In this document: positions 35,283 through 44,191 of the stretch, piece after piece | How positions within the stretch are numbered: position 1 is the stretch's first letter | How the letters are laid out: each line of letters begins with the position of its first letter | NCBI RefSeq assembly: GCF_004342285.1 | Contig: NZ_SMCV01000003.1 | Span: 310,001 to 374,000 of the forward strand | Reading direction: 5' to 3' | Source: Klebsiella sp. BIGb0138 | GTDB lineage: Bacteria > Pseudomonadota > Gammaproteobacteria > Enterobacterales > Enterobacteriaceae | DNA: 64,000 bases | Translations under genes and position numbers: made by a program | Notes under the pieces: generated by a model | Seen by the model: the letters and a program-made list of their open reading frames with translations, nothing else | What the model was told of the DNA's origin: nothing | The model's database searches: none

Positions 35283-35696
35283 ATGAAAAATTTAAAGTTA
35301 ATTGTTGGTGGTTTGATCTGCGCAGGTTGTTTATTCACACCGCTATGGTCAATGGCAAATTATAAAATCAATACGCTACCGGTTCACTTCGCTAAAGGAA
35401 CCGATGGGGCGACCATCAAAAACGCGGTCAGCGGTGCCGATGTGAAAGACTATACGCTGGTGGCGAAGGAGGGGCAGATGATGCACGTCAGTATGAAAAG
35501 CAAATGGCCTCATCCCTGTTTCAACGTTATCAACCCGGCAAACGAGACGATTTTTAACGGTTCGATGACCGAAGGTGCCTTTGAGCAACGTCTGGCAACC
35601 GGCGGAAAGTATACGGTGCGTGTTTACCAGATGGGGGGAGCGCGCGATGAGGGAAAAACCAGCGGCTATGAGCTGGAATTGAAAATCACCCCGTAG
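35283..35696 (+). CDS. exported PliG-like beta-sandwich protein
   Basis: A 137-residue protein with a Sec signal peptide (MKNLKLIVGGLICAGCLFTP; cleavage near SMA-NY). The mature part has VHFAKGTDGATIKNAVSGAD, VKDYTLVAKEGQMMHVSMKS, GGKYTVRVYQMGG and GKTSGYELELKI. This layout is shared with the periplasmic lysozyme inhibitor PliG and related PPC-like domains. Relatives have been misannotated as DNA breaking-rejoining enzymes, but nothing in this sequence supports that. A periplasmic lysozyme inhibitor or envelope-stress protein is the best guess. An AAGGTG lies before the ATG. Confidence 0.65.
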   Translation: MKNLKLIVGGLICAGCLFTPLWSMANYKINTLPVHFAKGTDGATIKNAVSGADVKDYTLVAKEGQMMHVSMKSKWPHPCFNVINPANETIFNGSMTEGAFEQRLATGGKYTVRVYQMGGARDEGKTSGYELELKITP

Positions 35697-35726
35697 AATA
35701 TCCTCAACTCTCTGCTTATCGCTTAC

Positions 35727-35764
35727 CGATGAAGAACATCCCCTGCGGGCGGTGTTCTTCATCG
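35727..35764 (+). terminator. 12-bp hairpin after the PliG-like gene
   Basis: CGATGAAGAACA (35727-35738) and TGTTCTTCATCG (35753-35764) are perfect complements, with an inner CCC/GGG. It follows the stop by 30 bases. There is no T-run. Confidence 0.6.
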
Positions 35765-35991
35765 TCAGCGTCTCCGCGCTAACCCCTGCACCCTGCTCTC
35801 ATTACCCGGAATAACGGGACTAATGTTTCAAATATCCTCTTTATAACTATGGGTAATCGCTTCGCCCACAATGCCAGTGCCAGGCCGTTGGCTTGTGCGC
35901 AAACTGTCGGTGGCCTCTCATTTTTCGCTCGTTTATGCAGCAATGTTAGAGATCTGTCAAAGTTCTGTTATCGAGTGGTTTTAAAATTTTC

Positions 35992-36053
35992 ATTTCAGTT
36001 ATTTAATTATAAAAGTTTCATATGTGTTGTTAATGAAATAAAACAACTGAAAT
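35992..36053. promoter_or_regulatory. nested inverted repeats, candidate operator
   Basis: ATTTCAGTTATTT (35992-36004) and AAACAACTGAAAT (36041-36053) are complementary at 12 of 13 positions. Between them, TTTCAT (36016-36021) matches ATGAAA (36033-36038). The centres coincide, so the block is one large dyad. It could be paired operator half-sites or a leader stem. Confidence 0.42.
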
Positions 36054-36253
36054 GTGACTGGCGATAAAATGCATGATTAATGAACTGCTGTTTTGATAAT
36101 TCATTACAAATCAATTGAATTCAGCCGTTTTAATCCGCGTGGCTGCGTCGCTGCTGGCGGTGGAGACGACCGGTGACAGACCGCCGCTTAACGAAACGAA
36201 TTTTTCATTTTATCGCAATGAACTGGCATATCACTGACCCTTAAGGATCAACT

Positions 36254-37177
36254 ATGAACATCAAGAAAACGATTATTGCCTCTTTGTTAGTCTGTATGTT
36301 ACCCGCTGCGGTCATGGCAAAAGATATTTCCATCGGGGTTTCCATGGCGCTGTTCGATGATAACTTCCTGACCATTCTGCGTACCGCCATGCAGAAAGAG
36401 ATGCAAAAAGACGGTGTGAAATCGCAGGTGGAAGATGCCAAGGGGGATGTATCGCAACAGCTACAACAGGTTCAGAACTTCATCGGTCAGGGCGTCGATG
36501 CCATTATTGTCGCCCCGGTTGATACCGATGCGGTGAAACCGATTATCGATCAGGCCAGCAAAGCCGGCATCCCGTTGGTGTTTGTTAACCGCCGGCCACA
36601 GGTTCCACTGACGGACAAAATGGCCTTTGTGGGCTCAGACTCCGTGCTCGCGGGACGCCTGCAGATGGAAGCGCTGGCGAAAGCGATGAACGGCAAGGGT
36701 AACGTGGCGATTCTGCTGGGCGATCTGGCGAATGAATCCACCCGCGACCGAACTAAAGGCGTTGAAGAAGTCGTGGCGAAGTATCCGGATATTAAAATCG
36801 TCCAGAAGCAGACCGCGAAGTTTATGCGTAACGACGCCGTTGACGTGGTGAGCAACTGGATGACCAGCGGTGAAGATATCCAGGCGATTGCGTCCAACAA
36901 CGATGAAATGGCTATTGGTGCCCTGCAGGCGCTGGGCAGCAACCCAAATCATATTCTGATTGCCGGTGTCGATGGCACGCCGGATGCCCTGCAGATGCTC
37001 AAAAACGGCAAGATGATCGCCACCGTTTTCCAGGATGCCAAAGGTCAGGGAGTCGGGGCGGTTGACGCCGCCATCAAACTGGCCAACGGTGAAACAGTAG
37101 CAAAAGTCATCGATGTCCCTTTCCAGCTGATTACCAAAGAGAATATGTCTGAGTTTATCAGTCGTAATCAAAAATAA
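36254..37177 (+). CDS. sugar ABC transporter periplasmic binding protein (RbsB family)
   Basis: A 307-residue protein with a signal peptide (MNIKKTIIASLLVCMLPAAV; cleavage after VMA) and a two-lobed periplasmic-binding-protein-like I fold. Typical stretches are QVQNFIGQGVDAIIVAPVDT, VFVNRRPQVP, AILLGDLANESTRDR and HILIAGVDGTPDALQML. The presence of two arginines after VFVN and the general pattern resemble ribose- and inositol-type binding proteins. It is the first gene of a three-gene importer operon with the ATPase and permease that follow. No catabolic gene is attached, so the sugar cannot be fixed. Confidence 0.88.
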   Translation: MNIKKTIIASLLVCMLPAAVMAKDISIGVSMALFDDNFLTILRTAMQKEMQKDGVKSQVEDAKGDVSQQLQQVQNFIGQGVDAIIVAPVDTDAVKPIIDQASKAGIPLVFVNRRPQVPLTDKMAFVGSDSVLAGRLQMEALAKAMNGKGNVAILLGDLANESTRDRTKGVEEVVAKYPDIKIVQKQTAKFMRNDAVDVVSNWMTSGEDIQAIASNNDEMAIGALQALGSNPNHILIAGVDGTPDALQMLKNGKMIATVFQDAKGQGVGAVDAAIKLANGETVAKVIDVPFQLITKENMSEFISRNQK

Positions 37178-37210
37178 TCATTCCAGGACCCGCGGTACGG
37201 AGGTTGATCT

Positions 37211-38695
37211 ATGAACGCTTTTGCACTTGAAGCCGAAGGTATCAGCAAGTTCTTTCCCGGCGTGAAGGCGCTCGATAACGTCTCATTACGCGTGCGCCCG
37301 GGAACGGTGCACGCCCTGATGGGGGAAAATGGCGCCGGCAAATCGACGCTAATGAAGTGCCTGATCGGGATTTATCGTCCCGATAAAGGTGCCATTCGGG
37401 TGAAGGGCCAACCGGTACAGTTTCAGGACACTATGGACGCGCTGCGCTCGGGGATCTCGATGATCCACCAGGAACTGAATCTGGTGCCGCACATGACGGT
37501 CGCGGAGAATATCTGGCTGGGCCGCGAGCCAATGAAGTTTGGCTTTGTCGATCATCGTCAGCTTACCCGTCAGACCCAGACGCTGCTCAATAAACTGAAT
37601 ATCCGTCTCTCCGCCGACCGGCTGGTGGGCGATCTGAGCATCGCCGCCCAGCAGATGGTAGAAATTGCCAAAGCGGTATCGTGGAACGCGGATATTGTGA
37701 TTATGGATGAGCCCACCTCGGCGTTGACCGAAGGGGAGGTGGCGCACCTGTTCACCATCATTCGCGATTTACGCGAGCAGGGCAAAGCCATTATCTACAT
37801 TAGCCACAAGATGGATGAGATTTTCACCATCACCGATGAAATCAGCGTTTTCCGCGACGGCGCCTGGGTGGGGAGTAAACAGACGACAGAGTTTACCCGT
37901 CAGTCGTTAATTACCCAGATGGTGGGCCGCGAACTCACCCAGCTATTCCCTAAATTTAATAACACCATCGGGGAGGAAGTCCTGACGGTGCGCAATCTGT
38001 CGCGGAAAGGCCATTTCGAAGACGTCAGTTTCAGCGTCCGGCGAGGGGAGATTCTCGGCGTGGCTGGATTAGTCGGGGCCGGGCGCAGCGAAGTGATGGA
38101 AACTCTGTTTGGCATGGCGCATTTCGACAGCGGTGAAGTGCTGATTGATGGCCTACCGGTCACCATCGACTCGCCCTCGGTAGCGATTGAAAAAGGGATG
38201 GCGCTGCTGACGGAGGATCGCAAAAAGTCCGGGCTGTTCCTGGTGCTGTCGGTGATGGAGAACATGAGCATCGTCAATATGCCGGAATATATTGGCAAAA
38301 GCGGGTTCGTCAAACATATGAAGATGGCGGAAGACTGCATGGAGCAGATCCGGCGCCTGAATATTAAAACGCCGACCATGGATCAGATTATTAATAACCT
38401 GAGCGGCGGTAACCAGCAAAAGGTGTTGATTGCCCGCTGGCTGTTAGCCCAGCCGAAAATATTAATTCTCGATGAACCGACCCGCGGCATCGACGTGGGA
38501 GCGAAAGCGGAAATTTATCACCTGATTAGCGAACTGGCGAACCGCGGCGTCGCGGTGATTATGGTCTCTTCCGAACTGCCGGAAATTCTTGGCATGAGCG
38601 ACCGGGTGATGGTCATGCACGAAGGACGTATTACCGGCATCCTCGATAAAGACGAGGCCGATCAGGAAACCATTTTGTCGTTGGCATCCCATTGA
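37211..38695 (+). CDS. sugar ABC transporter ATP-binding protein (RbsA family, two ABC domains)
   Basis: A 494-residue protein with two ABC cassettes. The N-terminal one has Walker A GENGAGKST and Walker B DIVIMDEPTSA. The second has LSGGNQQKVLIARWL and ILILDEPTRGIDVGA, while its Walker A position is degenerate (GLVGAGRSE), as is normal in RbsA/MglA-type proteins. It powers import through the permease downstream. It lies 33 bases after the binding-protein gene, with GGAGG before the ATG. Confidence 0.93.
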   Translation: MNAFALEAEGISKFFPGVKALDNVSLRVRPGTVHALMGENGAGKSTLMKCLIGIYRPDKGAIRVKGQPVQFQDTMDALRSGISMIHQELNLVPHMTVAENIWLGREPMKFGFVDHRQLTRQTQTLLNKLNIRLSADRLVGDLSIAAQQMVEIAKAVSWNADIVIMDEPTSALTEGEVAHLFTIIRDLREQGKAIIYISHKMDEIFTITDEISVFRDGAWVGSKQTTEFTRQSLITQMVGRELTQLFPKFNNTIGEEVLTVRNLSRKGHFEDVSFSVRRGEILGVAGLVGAGRSEVMETLFGMAHFDSGEVLIDGLPVTIDSPSVAIEKGMALLTEDRKKSGLFLVLSVMENMSIVNMPEYIGKSGFVKHMKMAEDCMEQIRRLNIKTPTMDQIINNLSGGNQQKVLIARWLLAQPKILILDEPTRGIDVGAKAEIYHLISELANRGVAVIMVSSELPEILGMSDRVMVMHEGRITGILDKDEADQETILSLASH

Positions 38696-38705
38696 GGCGT
38701 AGAGA

Positions 38706-39737
38706 ATGAGCAATATGAAATTGACTGCAGCATCTGCAAATGAGCGACCTTCTTTCCTGGATAGTTTGCGACATAAGCTACCGAAAGATACCGGTATATT
38801 TATCGTTATGCTGGCGATCGCCCTGACGTTTGAAATTGCCGGCTGGTACGTCCGCGACCAGTCTTTCCTGCTGAATACCAACCGGCTGGTGCTGATTGTT
38901 CTGCAGGTCGCCATTATCGGGATTATCGCCGTTGGCGTCACCCAGGTCATTATCACCACCGGGATCGACCTTTCGTCTGGCTCGGTGATCGCCCTGGCGG
39001 CAGTGGTGGCGGCCAGTCTGGCGCAAACCTCCGATAGCCTGTCGCCGATGTTTCCGTCGCTGGTTAACCTGCCGGCGGTGATCCCGATTTTCGCCGGGAT
39101 TGGCGTAGGGCTGATCTGCGGATTAACCAACGGTTTTCTGGTCACCCGTACCGGGATCCCGCCGTTTATCGCCACCCTCGGGATGATGGTCTCGGCACGC
39201 GGCCTGGCGCAGTATTACACCCAGGGCAATCCAATCAGTTTCCTGTCGGATAGTTTTACCTCTATTGGTCAGGGGGCGATGCCGGTGATCATTTTCTTCG
39301 TCATCGCCGCCCTGTTCCACGTGGCGCTCAAACATACCCGCTACGGGAAATATGTCTACGCCATCGGCGGCAATATGACCTCGGCCAAAGTGTCCGGCAT
39401 CAACGTGAATAAGTATCTGGTGATCGTCTATACCATCGCCGGCGCCCTTTCTGGTCTTGCCGGGGTGGTGCTGGCGGCGCGCGTCAGCAGCGGGCAGTCC
39501 AGCATGGGGATGTCTTATGAGCTGGATGCTATCGCTGCCGCGGTTATCGGCGGCAGTAGCCTGATGGGCGGGGTGGGGCGCATCACCGGTACGCTGATCG
39601 GCGCGATGATTCTGGGCCTGATCAAAAGCGGTTTCACCTTCGTCGGCGTCGATGCTTACGTCCAGGATATCATTAAGGGCATTATTATTGTGGCGGCGGT
39701 CACTATCGATATGCGCCGCAACCGTAAAAAACACTAA
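38706..39737 (+). CDS. sugar ABC transporter permease (RbsC family)
   Basis: A 343-residue inner-membrane permease with 8-10 helices. It has the family signature VGVTQVIITTGIDLSSGSVI near residue 80 and the EAA-like loop NVNKYLVIVYTIAGALSGLA, then ELDAIAAAVIGGSSLMGGVG. The TGIDLSSGSV form resembles that of inositol-type permeases, so myo-inositol is a weak guess. It would form the channel with the ATPase encoded 10 bases upstream. A terminator follows. Confidence 0.92.
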   Translation: MSNMKLTAASANERPSFLDSLRHKLPKDTGIFIVMLAIALTFEIAGWYVRDQSFLLNTNRLVLIVLQVAIIGIIAVGVTQVIITTGIDLSSGSVIALAAVVAASLAQTSDSLSPMFPSLVNLPAVIPIFAGIGVGLICGLTNGFLVTRTGIPPFIATLGMMVSARGLAQYYTQGNPISFLSDSFTSIGQGAMPVIIFFVIAALFHVALKHTRYGKYVYAIGGNMTSAKVSGINVNKYLVIVYTIAGALSGLAGVVLAARVSSGQSSMGMSYELDAIAAAVIGGSSLMGGVGRITGTLIGAMILGLIKSGFTFVGVDAYVQDIIKGIIIVAAVTIDMRRNRKKH

Positions 39738-39749
39738 GTCATATCCCAG

Positions 39750-39788
39750 AAATGGCCCGTCGTGTTGCCACTGCGGGCCATTTTGTTT
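39750..39788 (+). terminator. intrinsic terminator after the sugar ABC operon
   Basis: AAATGGCCCG (39750-39759) and CGGGCCATTT (39774-39783), then TTGTTTGT. The 10-bp perfect stem begins 13 bases after the permease stop. Confidence 0.82.
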
Positions 39789-39803
39789 GTCAGGCGCGCG
39801 GGA

Positions 39804-41030
39804 TTACGGCTCTCTGGCGGCCTGCAAAACGCTGTGCAGCAGGACGTTCGCCCCTTTTGCGGCCCAGTCGGGGTGAATATTCTCCGCTTCATTATGACTA
39901 ATCCCTTTCTCGCAGGGGATAAAGATCATACTGGCGGGCGCGACTTTGCTGATATAGCAGGTATCATGCCCGGCGCCGGAAACCATCCGCCTGGCGCTGT
40001 AGCCGAGCGCCCGGACGGCCTGTTCGCTGCGCGCCAGACACTGCGCGTCGAAAGCGATCGGGGCGTAGTCAAATATCCGCTCAACTTCGGCCGGGACGCC
40101 GCGCCCGGCCAGTTCGGCCGCGGCGCGATGCAACGCCTGCTCCATCGCCTCGAGGGCGCTGCTTTGCGGATGGCGGAATTCGACGCTGCATTCGACACGC
40201 CCCGGCACCACGTTGCGCGACCCCGGCGTCACCTGCACCATGCCAACGGTAGCCCGGCCGTCCGGTTGATGGGCAATGCCAATCTGTTCTACCGCCAGCG
40301 CCAGCCTGGCGAAAGCGGTCAGCGCATCGCGACGGCTGCCCATCGGCGTGGTCCCGGCGTGGGCCGCGAAGCCTTCCAGCGTGATAGTGAACCAGCGCTG
40401 GCCCATGGCCGCATGCACCAGCCCGATATCAACTCCTTCTTCTTCCAGAATCGGCCCCTGTTCAATGTGGACTTCGTAGCAGGCGTGGAGCGGAAAGGCC
40501 TGCGCCGGACGTGCGCCGCGGTAGCCGATAGCCTCCAGCGCCGCGCCGACGCTGATGCCGTCGCGATCTTCACGGGCGAGAGCCCAGTCTTCGCTGAATT
40601 GCCCGGACCAGACGCCGGAGGCGAGCATCGCTGGCGCAAAACGCGCCCCTTCTTCGTTGGTCCAGTTCACCAGCACGATATCGCGCTCGGTTTCTACGCC
40701 CTGGTCGTTGAGGCTGCGCAGCGCCTCCAGCCCGGCCAGCACGCCATAAATCCCGTCATAGCGGCCGCCAAGGGGCTGCGAATCGACGTGCGAACCGGTT
40801 AAAACCGGCGCCAGCGCCGGATTGCGACCCGCCCGGCGGATAAACATGTTACCCATGCTATCCACGTCGCAGCGAAAACCGGCTTCCCGCGCCCACTCGC
40901 GCAGCAGATTACGCGCCTGCCGGTCTTCTGCGCTCAGCGCCAGTCGGGTCACGCCGCCCGCCGGCGTTGCGCCGAGGAGGGCCATCTCGTTAAGCGTCGA
41001 CCACAGGCGTTCGCTATTGACGGTGATCAT
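39804..41030 (-). CDS. Zn-dependent N-carbamoyl-L-amino acid hydrolase (allantoate amidohydrolase family)
   Basis: A 408-residue M20-type metallo-amidase. Metal-site motifs are TGSHVDSQPLGGRYDG, WTNEEGARFAPAML, CYEVHIEQGPILE and a C-terminal SGAGHDTCYI and EKGISHNEAENI. These are shared by allantoate amidohydrolases (AllC), beta-ureidopropionases and N-carbamoyl-L-amino-acid hydrolases (about 410 residues). The start ATG (41030) overlaps the stop of the ATC-hydrolase-like gene (ATGA), and AAGGA lies upstream. Known L-ATC pathways in Pseudomonas pair exactly these two enzyme types. The second step cuts N-carbamoyl-L-cysteine to cysteine, CO2 and ammonia. Allantoate is an alternative substrate, but no other purine-ring gene is nearby. 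Confidence 0.87.
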   Translation of the reverse strand: MITVNSERLWSTLNEMALLGATPAGGVTRLALSAEDRQARNLLREWAREAGFRCDVDSMGNMFIRRAGRNPALAPVLTGSHVDSQPLGGRYDGIYGVLAGLEALRSLNDQGVETERDIVLVNWTNEEGARFAPAMLASGVWSGQFSEDWALAREDRDGISVGAALEAIGYRGARPAQAFPLHACYEVHIEQGPILEEEGVDIGLVHAAMGQRWFTITLEGFAAHAGTTPMGSRRDALTAFARLALAVEQIGIAHQPDGRATVGMVQVTPGSRNVVPGRVECSVEFRHPQSSALEAMEQALHRAAAELAGRGVPAEVERIFDYAPIAFDAQCLARSEQAVRALGYSARRMVSGAGHDTCYISKVAPASMIFIPCEKGISHNEAENIHPDWAAKGANVLLHSVLQAAREP

Positions 41031-41509
41031 GGTTTGTCCTTTTTTACGCGATAGCGGAAGTCGCAGCACGACCCGCCCTGCATGATGGTGGTGGTGCGGG
41101 TCAGCTCGACGTCCGGCGCGTAGCCGACGATAAATTTGTCATCGCGGGCGCACGAGAGCAGATGACCAATCTCACCCAGCCCCATTTCGTGATACATCTC
41201 GGCGTAGCGGCAGCGGTTGACGTTGTAGTTGTACTGCTGGTCGTCGGCGTCCAGTACTTTGACCTCCAGGGCGTTGTCTTTTTCCCACAGGTACTGCAGG
41301 GCGACAAAGCTGCGGATGTCCGCGCCGTTGGGCTCTTTGCTGGCAAACGCTTTTCCCGCCTCGATCGCGGCGTTCTCGATAGCTTCGCCAATCACCGCCT
41401 GCGCGCGCGCCTTGCCGATCTCGCGCACCAGGATGTCATAAATCGGCTTAATAATTTCTGCTTCAATTTTGCGGCGGGCGAGAATGCCCAGCTCATTATT
41501 ATCACTCAT
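41027..41509 (-). CDS. L-2-amino-thiazoline-4-carboxylate (ATC) hydrolase-like protein
   Basis: A 160-residue protein of the ATC-hydrolase family. It is helical at the N terminus (LARRKIEAEIIKPIYDILVR) and has the conserved NVNRCRYAEMYHEMGLGEIG and LLSCARDDKFIVGY with several cysteines. The C-terminal TIMQGGSCCDFRYRVKK is typical of the family. Family members open the ring of L-ATC to an N-carbamoyl (or S-carbamoyl) cysteine. A GTG at 41512 is possible, but GAGG is spaced for the ATG at 41509. It lies 17 bases after the binding-protein gene and overlaps the N-carbamoyl hydrolase gene by 4 bases. Confidence 0.78.
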   Translation of the reverse strand: MSDNNELGILARRKIEAEIIKPIYDILVREIGKARAQAVIGEAIENAAIEAGKAFASKEPNGADIRSFVALQYLWEKDNALEVKVLDADDQQYNYNVNRCRYAEMYHEMGLGEIGHLLSCARDDKFIVGYAPDVELTRTTTIMQGGSCCDFRYRVKKDKP

Positions 41510-41526
41510 CACATTGCCTCACTGCG

Positions 41527-42684
41527 TTACTGCGTTTTGGCACCGCCGAGTATGGTTTGCGGCTGCCATTTACCTTCAACGACCTTATAAACGGTAAAGG
41601 TCGGCGACTTGAGGTTACCTTCTTTATCAAAGGCGATTGGCCCGGTGACGCCGGAATAGCTGATGGCGCGCAGCGCGGGCAGATAGTCGGCCGGATCGAC
41701 GGAGTCAGCTTTTTCCATCGCCGCCACCAGAACGCGGGTGGCGTCGTAGGCAAACGGCGCGTGGAGCTCGATATGGGTGTGATAGCGATCCTGATAGGCC
41801 TGCTCGAAGGCCTTACCGCCCGGCATCTGCTCAACCGGCAGTCCCGGCTCCAGCGCCACCACGCCATCGCCCTCTTTTTGCGCCAGCTGCAGGAAGGTCT
41901 GGCTGACGAAGCCGCCGGCGCCCATCAGGGTAGCGTTCATACCCAGCTGTTTGATACGCCGCGCCAGCGGAGCCGCCTGGCTGTCGACGCCGCCGAAGAA
42001 GATGAGATCGGCATTTTTGCTGCGGATAGCCGTCAGCACGGCGCTGAAGTCGACGGTTTTGTCATCGACATACTGACGGTCGACGATTTTTATCCCCTGG
42101 GCGGCCAGCGATTTAATGAACTCGTCGGCCAGGCCCTGGCCGAAGGCGGTGCGGTCATCAATCACCGCAATGCGTTGCGCCTTGAGGGTTTGCACCGCGT
42201 ACTGTCCGGCGAACTGGCCGCCGTCGTCATCGTGACCCATCACCCGGAAGCTGGTATCGAAGCCCTGTCTGGTATAGGCGTGCCCGGTGGCCACCGGCGC
42301 CACCTGGGCAATACCCGCATCATGATAGACGCGGGCGGCGGGAATACTGGTACCGGTATTCCAGTGGCCGACCACGCCGGCGACGCCGCTATCCACCAGG
42401 CGCTGGGCCACGGCTACCGCGGTGCGTGGGTCCGACTGGTCGTCTTCGGATTGCAGCTTGAAGGTCACCGCTTTGCCGCCGATCGTCGGGTGCTGCTTGT
42501 TGATATCGTCAATGGCCAGCCGCGCGCCGTTTTCCAGATCCTTGCCGATACGCGCGGAAGGGCCGGTCAGCGGGCCTGCCAGGCCGATAATGACGGTCTC
42601 GCTGGCCGCGGACCACGCGGCAGATGAGGCAAAACCACTGAGCAGAATAGCGGCGCTAAGCGCACTGATGTTTACTGTTTTCAT
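41527..42684 (-). CDS. branched-chain-amino-acid-type ABC periplasmic binding protein (LivK family)
   Basis: A 385-residue protein with a signal peptide (MKTVNISALSAAILLSGFAS; cleavage near AAWSA) and the LivJ/LivK fold. Seen: VIIGLAGPLTGPSARIGKDL, ARLAIDDINKQHPTIGGKAV, GHWNTGTSIPAARVYHDAGI and FAYDATRVLVAAMEK. Such binding proteins recognise the amino-acid backbone of small amphoteric ligands, not only Leu/Ile/Val. It is encoded after the LivHMGF-type genes and directly before the two hydrolase genes. The ligand is thus likely the hydrolases' substrate. Confidence 0.9.
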   Translation of the reverse strand: MKTVNISALSAAILLSGFASSAAWSAASETVIIGLAGPLTGPSARIGKDLENGARLAIDDINKQHPTIGGKAVTFKLQSEDDQSDPRTAVAVAQRLVDSGVAGVVGHWNTGTSIPAARVYHDAGIAQVAPVATGHAYTRQGFDTSFRVMGHDDDGGQFAGQYAVQTLKAQRIAVIDDRTAFGQGLADEFIKSLAAQGIKIVDRQYVDDKTVDFSAVLTAIRSKNADLIFFGGVDSQAAPLARRIKQLGMNATLMGAGGFVSQTFLQLAQKEGDGVVALEPGLPVEQMPGGKAFEQAYQDRYHTHIELHAPFAYDATRVLVAAMEKADSVDPADYLPALRAISYSGVTGPIAFDKEGNLKSPTFTVYKVVEGKWQPQTILGGAKTQ

Positions 42685-42711
42685 TATTTTTCCCTGATGC
42701 TGGTTGGTGTG

Positions 42712-43431
42712 TTAAGCGGGCATTTCGCCCAAATAAATCTGTGCGATACGGTCGTCGGCCAGCAGCGCCTGCGATGCGCCGCGCTCAACAATGCTGCCGC
42801 TGTCCATGACCCACGCGCTGTCGGTGGCCTCAAGCGCCAGGCGCGCGTTTTGCTCAATCAGCAGCAGGGCCACGCCGCGCTGACGCAGGGTGGCGATAAC
42901 GCGAAAAACGTTCTCGACCATCAGCGGCGCCAGCCCCATCGACGGTTCGTCGAGGATCAGCAGACGCGGCCGGCTGAGCAGGGCGCGGTTCAGCGCCAGC
43001 AGCTGCTGTTCGCCGCCGGAAAGCAGCCCGGCCAGCTGATGCTGACGCTCGGCAAGACGTGGAAACCGGGTGAAGATCTCGTCCATCTCCTGGCGGACCG
43101 CCGCGCGATCGCGGCGTAGCCAGGCGCCCATTTGCAGGTTTTCCAGTACGCTCATGCGGGTAAAAATGCCGCGACCTTCCGGCACCATCACCAGGCCCTC
43201 GCGCAGCAGGGATTCGGCCCGGCATTTGCGGACCGCTTTGCCGTTGAAAAGAATCTCGCCGCTGAAGGGTTCCAGCCCGGTAATGGCGCGGACGGTGGAG
43301 CTTTTCCCCGCGCCGTTGGCGCCAATCAAGGTGGCCTGTTCGCCCGCTTTAACGCTGAACGAGACATCGCGTACCGCCTGAATGCCGCCGTAGTGCACCC
43401 CAAGGCCGGTGACGGTTAACAGATCAGACAT
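42712..43431 (-). CDS. LivF-type ABC ATP-binding protein
   Basis: A 239-residue ATPase, starting MSDLLTVTGLGVHYGGIQAV. Walker A is GANGAGKSS, the signature is LLSGGEQQLLALNRALL and Walker B is LLILDEPSMGLAP. GGAGG lies 8 bases before the ATG at 43431, and the start overlaps the LivG-type stop by 8 bases. It would power the importer together with LivG. Confidence 0.92.
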   Translation of the reverse strand: MSDLLTVTGLGVHYGGIQAVRDVSFSVKAGEQATLIGANGAGKSSTVRAITGLEPFSGEILFNGKAVRKCRAESLLREGLVMVPEGRGIFTRMSVLENLQMGAWLRRDRAAVRQEMDEIFTRFPRLAERQHQLAGLLSGGEQQLLALNRALLSRPRLLILDEPSMGLAPLMVENVFRVIATLRQRGVALLLIEQNARLALEATDSAWVMDSGSIVERGASQALLADDRIAQIYLGEMPA

Positions 43432-44191
43432 GGGCGCTTCCTCCAAGCCAGGCGGCGATCACCGCCGGATCGCGGCGTACGGTATCCGGCGTGCCGCTGG
43501 TCAGCGTTTTGCCGTAATCAAGAACCATCAGGCGATCGCAAATGCCCATCACCAGTTTGACGTCATGCTCAATCATCAGCAGGGTTTTACCGTCGTCGCG
43601 AATGCGCAACAGCAGCTCGCCAAGCGCCATCTTCTCGGCGGCGTTCATCCCGGCGGCCGGTTCATCCAGCGCCAGCAGACGCGGGTCGGTAGCCAGCGCG
43701 CGGGCAATTTCCAGCCGCCGCTGGTGGCCGTAGGCGAGGTCGCAGGCGCGGTAGTGGGCAAACTGCGCGATGCCGGTATATTCCAGCCAGTGCCACGCCA
43801 GTTCACGGGTCTGCGCCTCTTCGGCGCGCGCGCGCGGGTGGCGGCTAAGTGCGGCCCACAGTCCGTTACGGGTACGCACGTGACGGCCGACCATCACGTT
43901 TTCCAGCACCGACATCTCATTAAACAGCCGCACGTTCTGGAAGGTGCGGGCGATGCCCGCCGCGGTCACCTTCGCGATATTGTGCGGAAAATAGGGCCGA
44001 CCGGCGATGGCGAACTCGCCGCTGTCCGCCGGATAAAGCCCGGTAATCAGGTTAAAGCAGGTGGTTTTCCCCGCGCCGTTGGGGCCAATCAGGCCATAAA
44101 TTTCGCCTTGATTGATGCTCAGCGACACGTTATCGACCGCCGTCAGGCCGCCGAAGCGTTTCGACATATTACGTACGCTTAACAGGCTCAT
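43424..44191 (-). CDS. LivG-type ABC ATP-binding protein
   Basis: A 255-residue ATPase with MSLLSVRNMSKRFGGLTAVD, Walker A GPNGAGKTT, DLAYGHQRRLEIARALATDP as the signature region and LLALDEPAAGMNAAE as Walker B. The C-terminal extension typical of LivG is present (DYGKTLTSGTPDTVRRDPAV). The start overlaps the permease stop by 4 bases. Confidence 0.92.
   Translation of the reverse strand: MSLLSVRNMSKRFGGLTAVDNVSLSINQGEIYGLIGPNGAGKTTCFNLITGLYPADSGEFAIAGRPYFPHNIAKVTAAGIARTFQNVRLFNEMSVLENVMVGRHVRTRNGLWAALSRHPRARAEEAQTRELAWHWLEYTGIAQFAHYRACDLAYGHQRRLEIARALATDPRLLALDEPAAGMNAAEKMALGELLLRIRDDGKTLLMIEHDVKLVMGICDRLMVLDYGKTLTSGTPDTVRRDPAVIAAWLGGSAHV

Larger units (their letters stand above)
35697..36253. 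promoter_or_regulatory. intergenic region upstream of the sugar ABC operon
   Basis: This stretch of about 560 bp has no convincing gene. Near its start is a terminator-like hairpin (35727-35764). Near 35990-36060 is a nested palindromic block (listed separately), then TGTGA at 36055. The last 190 bp lead to GGATCAACT before the ATG of the binding-protein gene. The region probably contains the ABC operon promoter and an operator. Confidence 0.5.

Noticed and set aside
35849-36067. 72-codon plus-strand frame upstream of the sugar ABC operon
   Set aside because: It runs through the palindromic control block, lacks a ribosome site and has no protein-like composition.
39762-40802. 346-codon plus-strand frame
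   Set aside because: It is antisense to the N-carbamoyl hydrolase and begins inside the terminator of the sugar ABC operon.
41557-42627. 356-codon plus-strand frame
   Set aside because: It is antisense to the LIV-type binding-protein gene, which has a clear signal peptide and fold. The plus-strand product resembles no protein.
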